Assembly (NCBI GenBank): GCA_018806985.1
Contig: JADANN010000122.1
Span: 478,501 to 542,500, forward strand
Source of the DNA: Angiostrongylus vasorum
Lineage: Eukaryota > Nematoda > Chromadorea > Rhabditida > Metastrongylidae
DNA: 64,000 bases
Direction: 5' to 3'
Position numbers and translations under genes: made by a program. Shown here piece after piece: positions 23,901-41,375 of the stretch; positions within the stretch are counted from its first letter, which is position 1, and each line of letters begins with the position of its first letter. The notes under the pieces are model-generated. The model ran no database searches, was not told the DNA's origin, and saw nothing but the letters and a program-made list of their open reading frames with translations.

Positions 23901-25384
23901 GCCACTCACATTGATTTAGATTCTTATGCGAAAGCAGGCTGTTGCCTTGATAAATAAATATTCTTATGAATGTATCATTCTGTGATCGTTGTACTTGTTG
24001 ACGTAGTCTGCCCAACTTTCCAACTTTTTGTTTTTAAAATAATCGTCACAGTGGTAATAATCTGGAACAAAAGAATCGGTATCGAGTTTTCCTCTTCCTC
24101 AGTGCCAATCCTTAGTGGAAGTGACAATAACCTGGAAACACTGTATCAATTATATCACTCAATAAATTGCATTATATACGTGAAGGTACCGCGCTCAATG
24201 ACTCACCAATTGGCTTGGCTGCATACATTCTGGAGAAGTTCTCGACGTGGACCAATTTGGGGAACAGAGCTCATCGAGATGGTGACCTAACGAAGTAAGT
24301 TACGTCTATTTTCGTTGTATGCTAAATTTTTTTCTCTTAATCTAGCAGCTGTTAGTCACCCTGTCGGTCTCATTTCTTTTTCTCTTCTCAGAAAATTTTC
24401 TCGAGGTGAGCTGATAACAATAGTGATGATTTATTGGTTGAACGGGAATATCGTTTCATCTCAGAGGTTCTACCGCGAATACTTCCTTGACCAGCGAAAT
24501 AATGCTTTGAAAAAGTAAGTATTCTAAGAAAGATCCTTATTATGTTGAGGGTGTTCGTTTTCTGTGTTATTTATCAAGCTTTTTGAAGGGTATATATGGC
24601 AGTTCCGACGGCGCACGCTTCTGGATTGAATGAGTTGTTCGATAGAACGCCTCCTGAGGTAAATTCATGTTTTAAGATATTGTTTTTTTATCATAACATG
24701 TAGCAGTTCCTTTGTCACCCATCGTTTATTGAGACATAACACCAACATGCATTGGCCACAATGCATTTCGTGTTTTTTTTGCAGTTCCACTGTTTTTACT
24801 ACACTGCATTGTCCCAAATTCTTTCTAGACATTTGATAGGACAAGGTACCAACTCTACGCTTGCACGCACATTTCATTTCATTGTATTGAGACAAGGGGC
24901 GATCCGAAGCTATCTGGAAAGAGCAAATCACCATTTTATTTTTTAAGCACATACTTGCCATTATTTGAGAAGGTATAGAATAATAAGAGCTAGAAAGCTT
25001 ACTGCAAAAAAATGGTGGTAGATATATACCGACAAAGTCTCATAATTACTGGAAAAGAATGGAAGTGTTAAAATGTTAAGAACATCACTACTGTGCCCTT
25101 ATATCTTGCTGTTGCATGGAAAGGGCACAAAGCGAAAATTGCAGTTTTATGATTGATAAGAGGTTACATTTAACTGCAATCTTCTTGTCGGAACATTCTG
25201 AACACGTGCTGAGTATGGTTTAAATATCTACTCAAACTCAGAACTTACACTTTAGATCTCATCAGTGGCATGCAACCTCACCCACTACACCGCCATACCT
25301 GACATGGGTCATTTCGCTGCACTCGAAGCGCCCCAACCACTTGCGGCCGACATTTTTGACTTCGTTAATTCATTGGAGAAGTAG
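17940..25384 (+). CDS. Microsomal-type epoxide hydrolase (EPHX1-like), ten exons
   Basis: The enzyme hydrolyses epoxides to diols in xenobiotic detoxification at the ER membrane. Exons: 17940-18029, 19850-19951, 20024-20218, 21730-21876, 22587-22653, 22715-23053, 24186-24294, 24392-24514, 24589-24658, 25256-25384. All joins keep frame and give 456 residues, matching the family length. Residues 1-25 form an N-terminal membrane anchor. The N-terminal EH domain follows (about 40-130; GFNSDELEVFRKYWL), then the alpha/beta hydrolase fold. Visible catalytic features are HGWPG (from 151, oxyanion hole), nucleophile Asp229 in QGGDWG, the lid tyrosines in SGYMHLQATKPDTVG and SSQRFY, the acid Glu406 in LNELFD and His433 in MGHFAALE. 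TTTACATTTCAG just before the ATG is a likely spliced-leader acceptor. An ATTAAA at 25607-25612 could signal polyadenylation. Introns 1, 3 and 4 hold repeats. Confidence 0.95.
18870..19090 (+). repeat. Family C repeat in hydrolase intron 1
   Basis: It holds the 3' half of family C: GTATCAAACTAGTTGCATGA, TGGTGGTGACGACCTGGGGC, AACCACAATGGCTAGACCAG and CCCGCACAACCAATGAAGAC. It is inserted in sense orientation. Confidence 0.8.
19197..19420 (+). repeat. Dispersed repeat E, copy 1
   Basis: It resembles 42023-42215 by eye: GAACATGACAGGATTGTGGAAGA against GAACATGAGAGGATTGCAGAAGA, then GACATGTATGCTACTATTTAC against GATATGTATGCTGCTATTTAC. It is an unidentified old repeat inside hydrolase intron 1. Confidence 0.65.
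20592..20886 (+). mobile_element. SINE-A copy in hydrolase intron 3
   Basis: Full-length copy with head GCATGTGGCGCAGTGGTTGG, central TTGGTACCAGACCTGTCTGG and tail ending CTTCATCCCTTTATCCTTTTTT. Confidence 0.9.
20887..21330 (+). mobile_element. SINE-B copy in hydrolase intron 3
   Basis: It abuts the preceding SINE-A directly. The head GGATAGCACAGTGGTAGTGG with box B-like ATTTCGATTCCTGG is followed by a duplicated middle (AATCCAGTTGGGAAC occurs at about 21036 and 21138). The B tail follows (CAGCATTCTACGACATTTAG, GCAGTAGCCGAAGCCACACA). Confidence 0.75.
21976..22395 (+). repeat. Family C repeat, near full length, in hydrolase intron 4
   Basis: It starts with the CCTCCCTCCCAACGGTTTAA block and passes through GGGTCTCCCAAGGTGAGAAGG, CATCAGGAAACCTAGCTAAG, CTCTGATCCACAAAGGCGAC and CCCGCACAACCAATGAGGAT. 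Together with the copies at 34975-35385 and 41010-41375 it defines a unit of about 400 bp. Confidence 0.8.
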
Positions 25385-25399
25385 ATTTCGATGGAAGAT

Positions 25400-26335
25400 G
25401 ATTTTGGTGATGGACCTCATTTCTACAGTAGAAACCCACAGAAGTCATAAAAGGTGTTTCTGAAACATCAGTTAGCTCAAACTGTATAAATTCCTTGTGC
25501 GATAGAAAGCTTTGTAACATTGACAGCATCATATTCCTTTGTGTACCAGGTTTCCTTGTGCAAATTCACTACTTTGATAGTAGTGTGTAGTTTCCCCCTT
25601 TTCTGTATTAAAGCCATATATTTGTTTATTTTGTACTCTTATAGCTTTTAAATGGTTGAATGGTGAAGTTTAGTTTTTGTAGTTATAGGCTGTGTTGAAA
25701 CTCTTGTTGTTTTGCGTTCGTGTTGTCTAACAAAACTTTCATCTATTTTATATCTTTCAGCGGAGATAATTGCAAGCATTGTTATCCATCGAGTTGTGGT
25801 GGATTCATGACAGTCTTTGAAGATGGATTACAGTTTATTAATATTTCCCTTTGCGAATGAACTGTACTAACTTGAAGATTCTCATACGACGTTTGGCAAC
25901 ATAAAGAGCAGGCGACTGTACAGAGGGAGATGAAATGAGATTACCACTAAGTAGCGAATGTCCTTTTTTACGAGTAAGTTAAGATTATTGCAAAATGAGA
26001 AAGCACTTCGTTTTCAATCCAATACTGAGGTTAATAGAAAGTCGATCCTGGGAACTTAGAAAGCACTAATAGCGGTAGATTTCATTCTGCAGAAATCAAA
26101 AATGATCGGACGGTGGAATAGAGGGTCGTCAGTAAGATGTGTAGAGGAAAGTATGAAAGTGTAGGGAACTTTTAAGATGCCAAACAACAGATAGGAGTAT
26201 AAAGGGTTGCTAGTTCTAGTGTAGAAGACATACATCGAACTATCGTATGTGTTTGAAATATAGGTCTGAAGCCTGAGGACTGGTTCGAAGCACTGAGAAG
26301 GTGTAATCAGGTCATTATGACCCATCAAAGTGTTT
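25400..26335. other. Intergenic; PLE end remnant near 25985-26062
   Basis: The first 230 bp are probably the 3' untranslated region of the hydrolase. AATACTGAGGTTAATAGAAAG and TCGATCCTGGGAACT near 26020-26055 match the outer edge of the PLE terminal repeats seen at 48440-48480 and 61780-61815. No gene is seen. Confidence 0.5.
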
Positions 26336-26337
26336 AC

Positions 26338-26613
26338 GAGATAAAGCTCTCGGCGTTGATCAATCGCTGAGGGATGTGCCATGCACTCGACTTCATTAAG
26401 TATCGTTGGAGGTGACTGAATGCATATCTGGCCTTTAAAATGACTAGCAGTGGCCTACCGATGTATTGAACCAGTGCCGCTATCCTCCCAGGCAAGTCTG
26501 GTACTTTGCCGACCCCCGGAGAGATGGAAGGATTGCTGGGCCATGGGCGCAGGATCGATTCCACGTGTGTGTCGCAGTGGCCCCTCCAAACACTGCGCCA
26601 CACGCGCTCTTAC
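26338..26613 (-). mobile_element. SINE-A copy
   Basis: Full-length minus-strand copy. The head GCGCGTGTGGCGCAGTGTTTGG is at the right end. The left end carries ATCAACGCCGAGAGCTTTAT, the usual 3' tail. Confidence 0.9.
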
Positions 26614-28225
26614 GATAGCTTAGTCCGCTGAAATGTTGTGCAAATTAAACAAATGTTACCTTACAAGATGGTATACCTCATATATTCCTCAAGGATGCAG
26701 TTATTTATTTCATTGAAGTAGTTAAGAAGTCAAATAGCACGTGTACCCCTAATCCAGTGCGAGACATATGGTTAGCAGAAATGATGTTATACTCTCCAGG
26801 AAGCATCTTATTTGAACTACGATTAAGTCACTTTCTTTTCTTAATCGGGTGCATCAACCAGGGTATTGCTGATCAGTGAATAAATCGACGAATACCATAT
26901 TCATTCGTTCTTAACATACAGTGTTTAGCCACGCATGAATACCCTGGGGATCATTTTAAAGAAACAAGCGTTTTCATAATGTTCATAATTTTTTCATAAT
27001 CGTTTCATTCCATTATGAGTTATTTGTTGAAATGTTTTTTTTGTGGTGACACTTGCCAATATTGTTCACTGTCTCAAAACTGGTGTAGGATAGCGGATTT
27101 GAGTGGTCGTGGGTGGACCAGGCACTTTGCCCACTTCAATGGTATGCTTTATCATCATGGAGTCCAGTCTATCGTCCGTCTATGATTAGCTCTTTTCACA
27201 AGAACCTCAATTTGGTTTGTGTTTTAGCACAAATCTTAGGTTTATTTCAATGGATTAGAATTTTCAAGATTTTCTCTCCTTGGTAACACTGGAAACACAA
27301 TGCGAACTTCTGGTCTGAAAATAGGAAGCACGGTTCGCAAAGGCGTTTTTATTGATGAATAAGAGTTTAGCAGCCTTTAGCTGAGTTTCTCTCGATAAGC
27401 CAGTAGAAGCCAGTAGTCTCCTAAATGAATTTTTGTTTAAGAAATCTTTGTTGAGTCGAACTTTTCTATCTCATATGATGGCGGAGGTTATCTTTTAGTT
27501 TGTGGCTGAATCATATCCTCGCACGACGGAAAGGCCCCTCGTCTTCACGAGGGAACATAACTGAAGTTTAGTCATTGTGCGTCAAAACGTGAACGATCTC
27601 CGTGGAGGTCTTTCCAGTAGAGAAATTGGAAATGCGTTGGTATGGCGACAAAACTCGAAAGATTTTGTGATTCTGAAGTTATTATGACTTAACAGGCCGT
27701 CTTTTTATACCGATTTCTAAAAGTTATTACAGTTCACTGCTAGTTGAACGAATTTCTTACGCGCATTATGACACGGCTTTCCAGGGCGTCCACAAGTGGT
27801 TTTCGTCTGGCACTCGTGGACCACGGACATGCTCTTATGGCATCGTAGCCTAAACATTCTGTCATTCCCCCCTGGGTTATTACCCCTAACTGTGCTTCTC
27901 GTTGCAAGCGTCGTACGTTCTCAGAAGTTGGGAGATCCTCTGTTGTGGAAACGCCGCTCACAAAGGCTCACATTTTATACACCCTTAGTAGTAAAAGTGG
28001 TACTTCATAGAATATAGAGCACCGAATTTTTCTACTCTTTGCAGAATAATTTCTACTTTTAGCGGCAATCATGGTTGCAGTAATTCTAGCTTGCTGCTTG
28101 GTTCTTTCGTCATTCAAAATTTGTCATTTAAACTTCGACGTGGTGGCGAAGTTTTTCTGCAGAAAACTGCATATGTTCTTGTCGACTGTTGTACATGCCG
28201 AAGATTATCAAGTACTATTCTACTA
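26614..28225. other. No gene recognised
   Basis: The sequence is mostly A/T-rich. A 73-codon minus-strand frame (27740-27961) has no motif, and no named repeat is visible. Confidence 0.45.
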
Positions 28226-28227
28226 AA

Positions 28228-28495
28228 AAAGGGCGCGTGTGGCGCAGTGGTTGGAGGTGCCACTGCGACACATATGTGGAATCGATCCCAGCGCCCCTGG
28301 CCCACCAAGCCTTCCATTCCTCCGGGATGGGCAAATTGATACCAGACTTGTGTGGGAGGATAGCAGCACTGGCTGGATACATCGGTGGGCCACTGCGATC
28401 GCCTCCAACCATGCTTAATGAAGTCGAATGCGTAGCGCATCCCTCAGGGGATTGATCAACGCCGAGAGCTTTATCTTTTATCCTTTTTTGATGAA
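28228..28495 (+). mobile_element. SINE-A copy
   Basis: One of the best preserved copies. The head GGGCGCGTGTGGCGCAGTGG is followed by box B-like GGAATCGATCCCAGCGCCC. The central segment and the tail CAACGCCGAGAGCTTTATC then follow. About 15 bp of the GAGTCATTGTAAAGGCCAG part is missing. Confidence 0.92.
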
Positions 28496-28669
28496 TTTCA
28501 CCGATTATCCCACCAGGAGAACCATTAACTATTGTTATATTCACACAAAAATAATCCTACTATCGTGATTACGACAAGTGAAGTCAATTCTGTATCAATG
28601 CGATAGAAACCTTGGTTTAGTCTCTTCTCTGTTCTGGCTGTGGAGGTATTTGGTTGCGTATATTGCAGT

Positions 28670-28840
28670 GAACTTGACCATGCTAGGTTCTAAAGAAGGC
28701 GAAATCCGCTGAAATATCAGCTGTTGTACATAAGTAATATAGAATAACAACCTTGTTTTTGTGCTAATCAAGAAGATAACGAGTTACATCAATGCCGAGG
28801 TTAAAAGTCGGCCTTGGGAATTAGTTCTGTATCGCTTTAA
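28670..28840 (+). mobile_element. Decayed PLE terminal repeat
   Basis: GGTTCTAAAGAAGGCGAAATCC and GCTGAAATATCAGCTGTTG at 28686-28725 align with the hammerhead-like motif of other PLE ends, with the core G5 changed to A. The outer edge ATGCCGAGGTTAAAAGTCGGCC follows near 28792. It is too decayed to be active. Confidence 0.55.
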
Positions 28841-28849
28841 ATAAATCTT

Positions 28850-29760
28850 AACCCTGAACTCTAGTCGATATTACAGCGCTTCAGTGGAAACCAGCCCTGT
28901 AAAGCAATAACACGTTTCAATCCACAGGTTTTCAAAGCGGGCATTGCTTCATGAAATAACAAAGTAGAGTGGATGCCGAGTGAATACGCCTATAATACAG
29001 GTTTTACTAGTACTGCACAAGTAGAGCTTATCGTCTACCCGTGCGAGGCACAGCGGCTGCGGCATCGTCCGCCAGTAAACACCCTTCCCTCCCGTCTGCA
29101 CATCCACCGGGACACGGGCCCGTCGCAGAGTCCATCTAGAACCTTGCAGGACCCATACTTCTTCTTCGCTTTGGTATCGGCCTATGTAGAGTTCTTCATT
29201 ACTTCTTACTATTCCCGCTTTATTTTTCTCATGTAGTAGAGTGGTGCAGGTCCAGACTTCTAAAGCAATCATTTAATAAAAAGGGAAAATGTCACAAGTT
29301 CTGATGGGACTTCTCAGTCGACATACTTCTCAAAAACTTTTCGTGATATGGTACTGTTGTACAGAAACAGAGTCACCAGTTTGAATTTAGCACTATGTTT
29401 TTGAGTTCTCTTATGTAAGCAGTGAAAAACCACTGTACTTCTCTCGTCAGGGATACCAATCAGTAACTACAAGGGTCAAAAAGGATTAGGTGGCCTTCGA
29501 ACATGGAAGGAAATTCGTCCAGCCCTTGTCCCATTGTTATCTCAGATAGTGGTTGCTCCTATTTCCCTTAAAGATAGTGATGAACTAGCTTTTAACTCTT
29601 CAAATGTTCTAAACACCTATATTCCTATCTATTAACTTTGTAACTGAATTTATATTTTGCACCATTTGTATCCTAATGACTTTCTTTCGTCATGTTATAT
29701 ATTTAAAATCTAGCATTCCTCTCGAATACCTGTAGGGAAAACCTTCTTATGAAGTCTTCC
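28850..29760. other. No gene recognised
   Basis: A 107-codon minus-strand frame at 28949-29272 includes RWTLRRARVPVDVQTGGKG. It is the longest unexplained frame here, but it has no splice support or known motif, so I do not call it a gene. Confidence 0.35.
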
Positions 29761-29774
29761 TTGCACTCTCTATC

Positions 29775-29786
29775 CCTCTCTCTCTC

Positions 29787-29852
<66 letters not shown>
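29775..29852. repeat. (CT)n microsatellite
   Basis: About 78 bp of CT repeats with a few interruptions (CCC near 29796, TTT near 29832). The minus strand reads as an artificial RERERE frame. Confidence 0.95.
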
Positions 29853-29854
<2 letters not shown>

Positions 29855-30069
29855 TTTGAGCGCTCAGCGCCGATAGTCCACACTCTGCTGGGGTCGAATG
29901 ACAACAAGGAGAGAGGTTATGCGAACTCTCGTAGAACCTCATACACAGCAATTTTTGGAGTGCACTATGTCCATTTACCCTCTTTTTAGTGTTCGCAGTC
30001 GGACTTTTCTTATGTTTTTTTGTAAGTTTTCGTGATCCACATGTGTGATGAAGTCCCTAAAGCTGAAGC

Positions 30070-30425
30070 TGTGACTAGCTACTTACACTTACATACGTTC
30101 GACATCGAACTGGCGCCCGACGATTTCTACTAACAAAATCGATGTCGGCGGCCGCTGTGCGTGTCAGTTGTTTGGATGCAGAGAGCGCTCGCTGTCCCCG
30201 GTCGCTGTTGACAAACCAAGCCGTACCACACTCGTTCATCACCACGTCTGCCCAGCACCGACAGCGTAATGTGAATTGTTTTTGAAAACCGATTTGTTTA
30301 CATGGCTCATATACGTAAGTGCTTGCCAGGTGCAGTTTACCAGGGTGTGGGGTGGGGGCAAGGTGCCCGCCTTCGTCCCAGGCCACAACCGGCCCGGGGA
30401 CATGGCGGCCCCCCACTACGCCAGC
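30070..30425. other. GC-rich island of unknown origin
   Basis: It is clearly richer in G and C than its surroundings. Notable parts are GATGTCGGCGGCCGCTGTGCG near 30142 and GGTGTGGGGTGGGGGC near 30344. A 113-codon minus-strand frame crosses it but shows no motif. It could be a fragment of a mobile element, a promoter-type island or transferred DNA. Confidence 0.4.
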
Positions 30426-31190
30426 AGACTCCGTCTGACTCTGAAATAAAAAGTTGATTGCGATAAGGAATGATTTGTGAAAAGTCCCGTTATCAATGGG
30501 AGAACTCCGTTAGAATTATGACTTGACAGTTAGAAGTCAGTTCTGCATAAGATTGTAGCGCCAAAAGAATTAGTACTAAGGAAAGCTTGTTCAACTTAGT
30601 GCTTAACAACTGAGGTAAATATATAGCGTAATTGTTCCTTCACTAGGAAGGAATCGGTTTACATAAGTATTCAATCAATAATCAGTACAACCCACTACTA
30701 CTGCCGTATTGCTTAACACCTTGGCAACAGTTCTGGGGCATCCCCTGTTTACTTTGTTGGCTTTTTAGGTGAAAGATCGAAGACCAGGAATATATTTCGT
30801 CGTCGATTCGCATGTGATTCACTGCGAATGCTTACGGTCAAGTCCTTCGTCGACGGTGTTTATCTTATTTTTCGTCGTCGTCATATTGCGTTTTGATGAC
30901 GGAAATTTCCATGAATTCATAGCGTTAATGATCACGGTTTCCTATGATTACCTTTATGTATGTTCTATGTAGAATCGCTATCCTTTTCGTACGGTCCATA
31001 AGGTTAGAGATACTGTTTGGGAATCAATAGATCAGATTGAACAAGTGTTTTTTGAGGGGCGGGTAACCATTGATAGGTATGACGTTCATATTGTCTATTG
31101 CTTACTGGATAGTAAGCACTTTGTCTTATTTTTTGAATGCTGTTTTCACTTTTGGTAACTTTTTCTCTCATGCGAATGTTTTGCTATATC
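30426..31190. other. Intergenic; upstream of malate dehydrogenase
   Basis: No gene is seen. It probably contains the distal promoter of the dehydrogenase. Confidence 0.45.
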
Positions 31191-31194
31191 CATA

Positions 31195-31345
31195 ATGATG
31201 CTGAGATATTTGCAAAACTCCGGATCGCAGGTGTCTGCGGTGGGGAATGAGCGCGCTACTATCCTTTTCGCAGGCTAGCGCGTTCACCGCCACACCACCC
31301 CGGTCCTTCTTTTCGCCTCTCTCTCAGCTAGTTTTCTATCGAGCA
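31195..31345 (-). repeat. Family D repeat close to the dehydrogenase start
   Basis: GATGCTGAGATATTTGCAAAAC, TGTCTGCGGTGGGGAATGAG and GCGTTCACCGCCACACCACC match family D. It ends about 100 bp before the dehydrogenase ATG, so it lies in the promoter or outron. Confidence 0.8.
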
Positions 31346-31444
31346 GTTTCTATCGACTTACCGTGTCGTTTTGTTTTCGGGTGAATCGTTCATTTTTGGA
31401 TTCATTTCTGCTGACACTTTCTTCATGCTTTCAGGTTGCGCGCT

Positions 31445-37347
<5,903 letters not shown>

Positions 37348-37491
37348 GCCGGTTTTTGGCAAGTAGTCCGTGATGAACAGTTGCCTCTTCGTAGTTGATA
37401 AGACACTTTTTTCCAGAATGTCGTAGATTCGTTGAAACCTCACTAATTATTGTGTAGGTGAAAAATCAAAGATCTTTGCCTATCTGTGTTT

Positions 37492-37497
37492 AATAAA
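37492..37497 (+). terminator. AATAAA polyadenylation signal of malate dehydrogenase
   Basis: AATAAA lies 145 bp after the TGA stop, within a T-rich context typical of nematode 3' ends. Confidence 0.7.
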
Positions 37498-37499
37498 GT

Positions 37500-38730
37500 T
37501 CATATTTTCATCCCGTCGACTCATTTTCTGTGGTGTGTGCTCTACACCCTCTGTCTCTACAACCGGCCTTCTCAAAACAACGAGGCAGTTGGAATCCTGT
37601 ATCTAATGTCGTCCGTGAGAAAGCTTGCAGATGATTTTGGTGGTTGTCATTCACGTTCTCTTTCTTTGTACCATAACCGTAACTTCTTGAATTTGGAGGT
37701 TCATTACAGTTGAGAATGTGCTGGTTCTTTATTGAGTCGCAACAATTTTTTCCCCTAACTGCAGATTTTTCAGTTAGAGCTTTTCTGAAGAATCCGTACG
37801 GGCGACGGGACCAAGGATTAATGTTGTTTTCGTCGTCTGAGAATACTTTCGTTTTCTCTCGATTGAAGTTGAACTTCCTTAGTTGATTTGCTGTTTAAAA
37901 TACGAGCCTCAACGGGAAAAAAAGGACATTTTGTGGGCTTCAGGAGACCAAAAATTTTTGCCTTCTCGGGAGGGAAATTGCTGCTTTTTGAAAAAGACCT
38001 GTGGAATGTAGTGGTATTTATTCCAACTAGTTGAGGAGATACGTATTGATTAGCTACGCCGGGGTTAATGGGAATTGGGTTCTGAAATTTGGTACCCCGT
38101 GCGCTAGCTGGTAATGATATCGACTACTGTAGAATGGATTTTCCGGGGAAGAACAAATGATTATCAACGGACAATCAGTAGTAGCAACCGTTTTGTATGG
38201 GAGAGCGCTGCTGAGTGAGATTACTTAATTCGAGCGGTGCTCCACTGAAGAAGATCGGACTCAAAACGACGATGAAGACACCACATCGAGATGGCGAGCG
38301 ACTGTGGACCACTGACTCGGACGATCGGCTCTGAGGAAGACGAAGACGTAGAATCGTTAACCGACTAAACTCTTTCATCAGCATCGTGTTGGCTCATCAG
38401 TGAAAGAATACATATTTCTAAAAATCTTAAAGCTGGCTCAGAGGAACTATGGTCACATGGAAACGTCACAGAGTGTTAATATGAATAGGTTGGCGGATCA
38501 TTAGTGATCTGTACATGCAGCGAAGTGGGTGGGGGCCATTAAGCGAAAGAATGGAGGTTATCGCTCAAGGGGAGGTCCTAGAATGGGCAGACGCTGTTGC
38601 ACCTTCGAAAATATGTGTTATGAAAAACCTTGCCACCCAAGGTCTTGCGCGATACGGGTGACATGGACGGAAAGTTTTGTAATACAAGAAAAGATTGGAG
38701 TATACATCATTAACTACAATATACAATTAA
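37500..38730. other. No gene recognised
   Basis: Short frames only (up to 75 codons), without splice or motif support. No named repeat is visible. Confidence 0.45.
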
Positions 38731-38735
38731 CATGA

Positions 38736-39012
38736 GGTGCGTGTGGCGCAGTGGTTGCAGGCGCCCTACAACACGTACGGGGTCAATCCCGGCGCCCCAG
38801 GCCCACCAAGCCTTCCAGCCCTCTGCGGTTGGCATATTAGTACCAGACTTGTCTGTGAGGATAGCAGCACTGGCTCGATACATTGGCTGGCCACCGAGAG
38901 TCAGTGTAAAAGCCAGTTATGCATTCAGTTCACCTCCAACGATGCTAAATGAAGTCGAATGCATGGCGCATCCCTCAGGTACTGATCAATGTCGGGAGCT
39001 ATATATATATAA
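38736..39012 (+). mobile_element. SINE-A copy
   Basis: The head GTGCGTGTGGCGCAGTGGTTG is followed by a centre and tail almost identical to the copy at 34059 (both have CAGCCCTCTGCGGTTGGCATAT). These two copies probably belong to one subfamily. Confidence 0.9.
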
Positions 39013-39489
39013 AACTATTTAGCACAAAACTCACGTGCTTGAGCTATCTCGGTCCCTCTTCATAACCACCAGAAAGGCGACATCACCCTGTGGCTCGACA
39101 CTGTGAGCTCCTCCTTCCCGTTCGTGCATGAGCAGCGGAGGTCTGTACTCCAGATTTGACTGACTGGTGATCTAGTAAGGCATCAAACTCCTCCGTTTTC
39201 GTCTTACGAATGTTTGTACTAACGTTATACTAACATTTTCTCCGAAGAGCTCGGAAATTTACCCATCATTTGCTTCAGCTGTCCTGTCGTGAATCGTCCA
39301 CATCCAGTCGAAACTTACATCCATTCGATTTCCTCAGAATCACTTATGAAGACAGTCTGTTTAGTACAACAACTCTTGGTATACGTCGAGCAAACTTAAC
39401 TATAACTAACTATATGAACCTTCCCCATAACACTTTTCTATGTATGTAGGATTGACTTTGAACATGTATTCATCCAGTCAACTCGTGAA

Positions 39490-39960
39490 AATAGGAGATG
39501 ATCACTACTGTGAGGAATTCCTTAGTGTTGGTTTGTTCGAGTCAGTTTAGAAGGAAACCTCCTATAGCTTTGATGAAGAAAGGCCTTGGACCGTGGGATC
39601 GTCGAAGAGTTGTCGGAGCCGGTGTTCCAATGAAGACGAACTTAGTCATGAACATCGGTTTTCTGCACAATTACGAAGACGAATCGGATGATTACCATTG
39701 AAAAGATGTGGACCAATACTGCGTTTGACGTCCTTTATCACCTACACTTCAACATCAAGCTGGTAGAAATCAAGATCGAAACGTTCAACATGGACTTTAA
39801 GTTCTATAGGGGAACATCAAATCTAAAATGGCTACAGGAATGGAATGGAATTATTGGCGACTGCCTTGCAAGATTAGCAAGAGAAAATAGTCTGAAAAGT
39901 TTCACATCGACACACACAGACTTGGACGGGTTAAGCAGTATGAGTTGCTGAAATACGAGA
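39490..39960 (+). mobile_element. LINE endonuclease-domain remnant
   Basis: Broken frames carry a pattern like the AP endonuclease part of nematode RTE-type LINEs: a GVPMKTNLVMNI block, then RMITIEKMWTNTAFDVLYHL and an FNMDFKFYRG block. It corresponds to the 5' part of the element represented at 10955-11100. Confidence 0.5.
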
Positions 39961-41005
39961 GTTTAAAACTCAACTAGAGACTTTCGTTCCTGGAACACTT
40001 CTGCTCGAAGTGGCTAACGCAAACTCGCACGAGCCATGGCCAGTCATTAACTTGTTCCCTAGCTTGAGAAACGCTTAAGCGAAGACATAGAAGATTTTGA
40101 GCGGGACATAGCAGAAAGTAGATCAGTAGTCGATACATCGGTGATTAGATGGAAGATTAAGGTGATCGTTATCCCTTCGCTTACAGGTCATTGCCTCTAG
40201 AAAAGCATGGTGTAAAACTAATATTTTCTATTGTCCTTCAATAACCTCTTCTACCCAATTCTATATCAGGTGAGGTAGGAAAAATTAACCTTTTTTAGCG
40301 GTTCTCATTTTCGAACTCTAACATGCTATCGTGCCGAAGAAGAAAGGCGTGCAACAGCCAAACCGTGGTCCGAAGCAGCTACTACCAGCTTTCACCAGTT
40401 TTTCACAGTTTTTTTCATTAACACTGTTTTTTCACAAATTATCTGCCAGAATAAAAGGTCGTAGGTTGTCCTGGGTGAGAATTAATGCGGCATTTAAATC
40501 CCTATCTTTAAAGCGGCATATCTCAGCTCTGAATGAACGTTACTAATCCAAATAAGAAACTTTGGCGTCTACATTTTTTTCCAATGAAAAACATGTTTAC
40601 GTACTCCTATCGTGTAGAATTTCAAAGTTCTTGAGGCGATTAAGCTGCTGATGAAAGCTTTGATCTCAGCATGGTGTCTGGAGCATTCCTCGCACGGAAA
40701 ATTTTGGAGACATTGAAGAAGTGATATGGCGAAAGGTCCGGGAGTGTGATCGAAAAGTTTTAGGATTATAGACGTCGACGGTGATTGAATTCTTGAGCTT
40801 TTGGTATGAATAAGTTATAAGAGTCTGAAAGCGAATGGTCATCTTCCAGCAAGTTCATCTTCATCGGTCTCCTGGTTCTCCGGATCTGCTATAGTGGTCG
40901 TCAAAATTCTTTACATCGCCAGCCGTCATGTGTGTAGAGTAGCTGCGTAGTTCTATAAATGTTCGCTTTCGTCCAATCTTCTCTCTTTTAGACATCTTAA
41001 AATTC
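39961..41005. other. No gene recognised
   Basis: A short frame starting near 40331 (MPKKKGVQQPNRGPKQ) looks basic but lacks splice context. The rest is unassigned. Confidence 0.4.
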
Positions 41006-41009
41006 ATAC

Positions 41010-41375
41010 TTTTTATTGATCACTGGTTGTGCGGGCCCCAGCATAATCACCATTTATCGGAGATTTGCTGGTTAAGCCATTGTGGTTCCCTGGCATCCCG
41101 AGGTCAGCCTGGCCAAAATCTGCTCCAGGTCGTCACCACGATAGGCAGTCGCGGCCCTTGTGGATCAGAGAGAGATTTGCCACCATGCGACTTTGATACC
41201 AGGACGGTGGGGATCCTGGTATTGGTTTACTCTTAGCTAGGCTTCCTGATGGAAACGCCGGACTCCTTCTCAGCTTGGGAGACCCTGCCGGGTGGACGAA
41301 TCCCCCCGCTGTACATCACAGTCCGACACCCAGGAACACCTCCCTACCCACGATGAGGCGGTAAACCGTTGGGAG
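41010..41375 (-). repeat. Family C repeat, near full length
   Basis: Reverse-oriented: GGTTGTGCGGGCCCCAGCAT at the left, CCTTGTGGATCAGAGAGAGA in the middle and GATGAGGCGGTAAACCGTTG at the right. Confidence 0.82.

Noticed and set aside
28228..28330. Possible tRNA gene (GGGCGCGTGTGGCGCAGTGG...)
   Set aside because: The same head occurs in about 18 SINE-A copies with a fixed non-tRNA tail and no convincing cloverleaf or anticodon stem.
28949..29272. 107-codon minus-strand frame
   Set aside because: No motif, no splice signals and no neighbouring exons; length is within chance expectation.
29703..29951. 82-codon minus-strand frame rich in Arg-Glu repeats
   Set aside because: It is a translation of the (CT)n microsatellite, not a protein.
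30075..30416. 113-codon minus-strand frame
   Set aside because: It lies in the GC-rich island, where stop codons are rare by chance; no family features.
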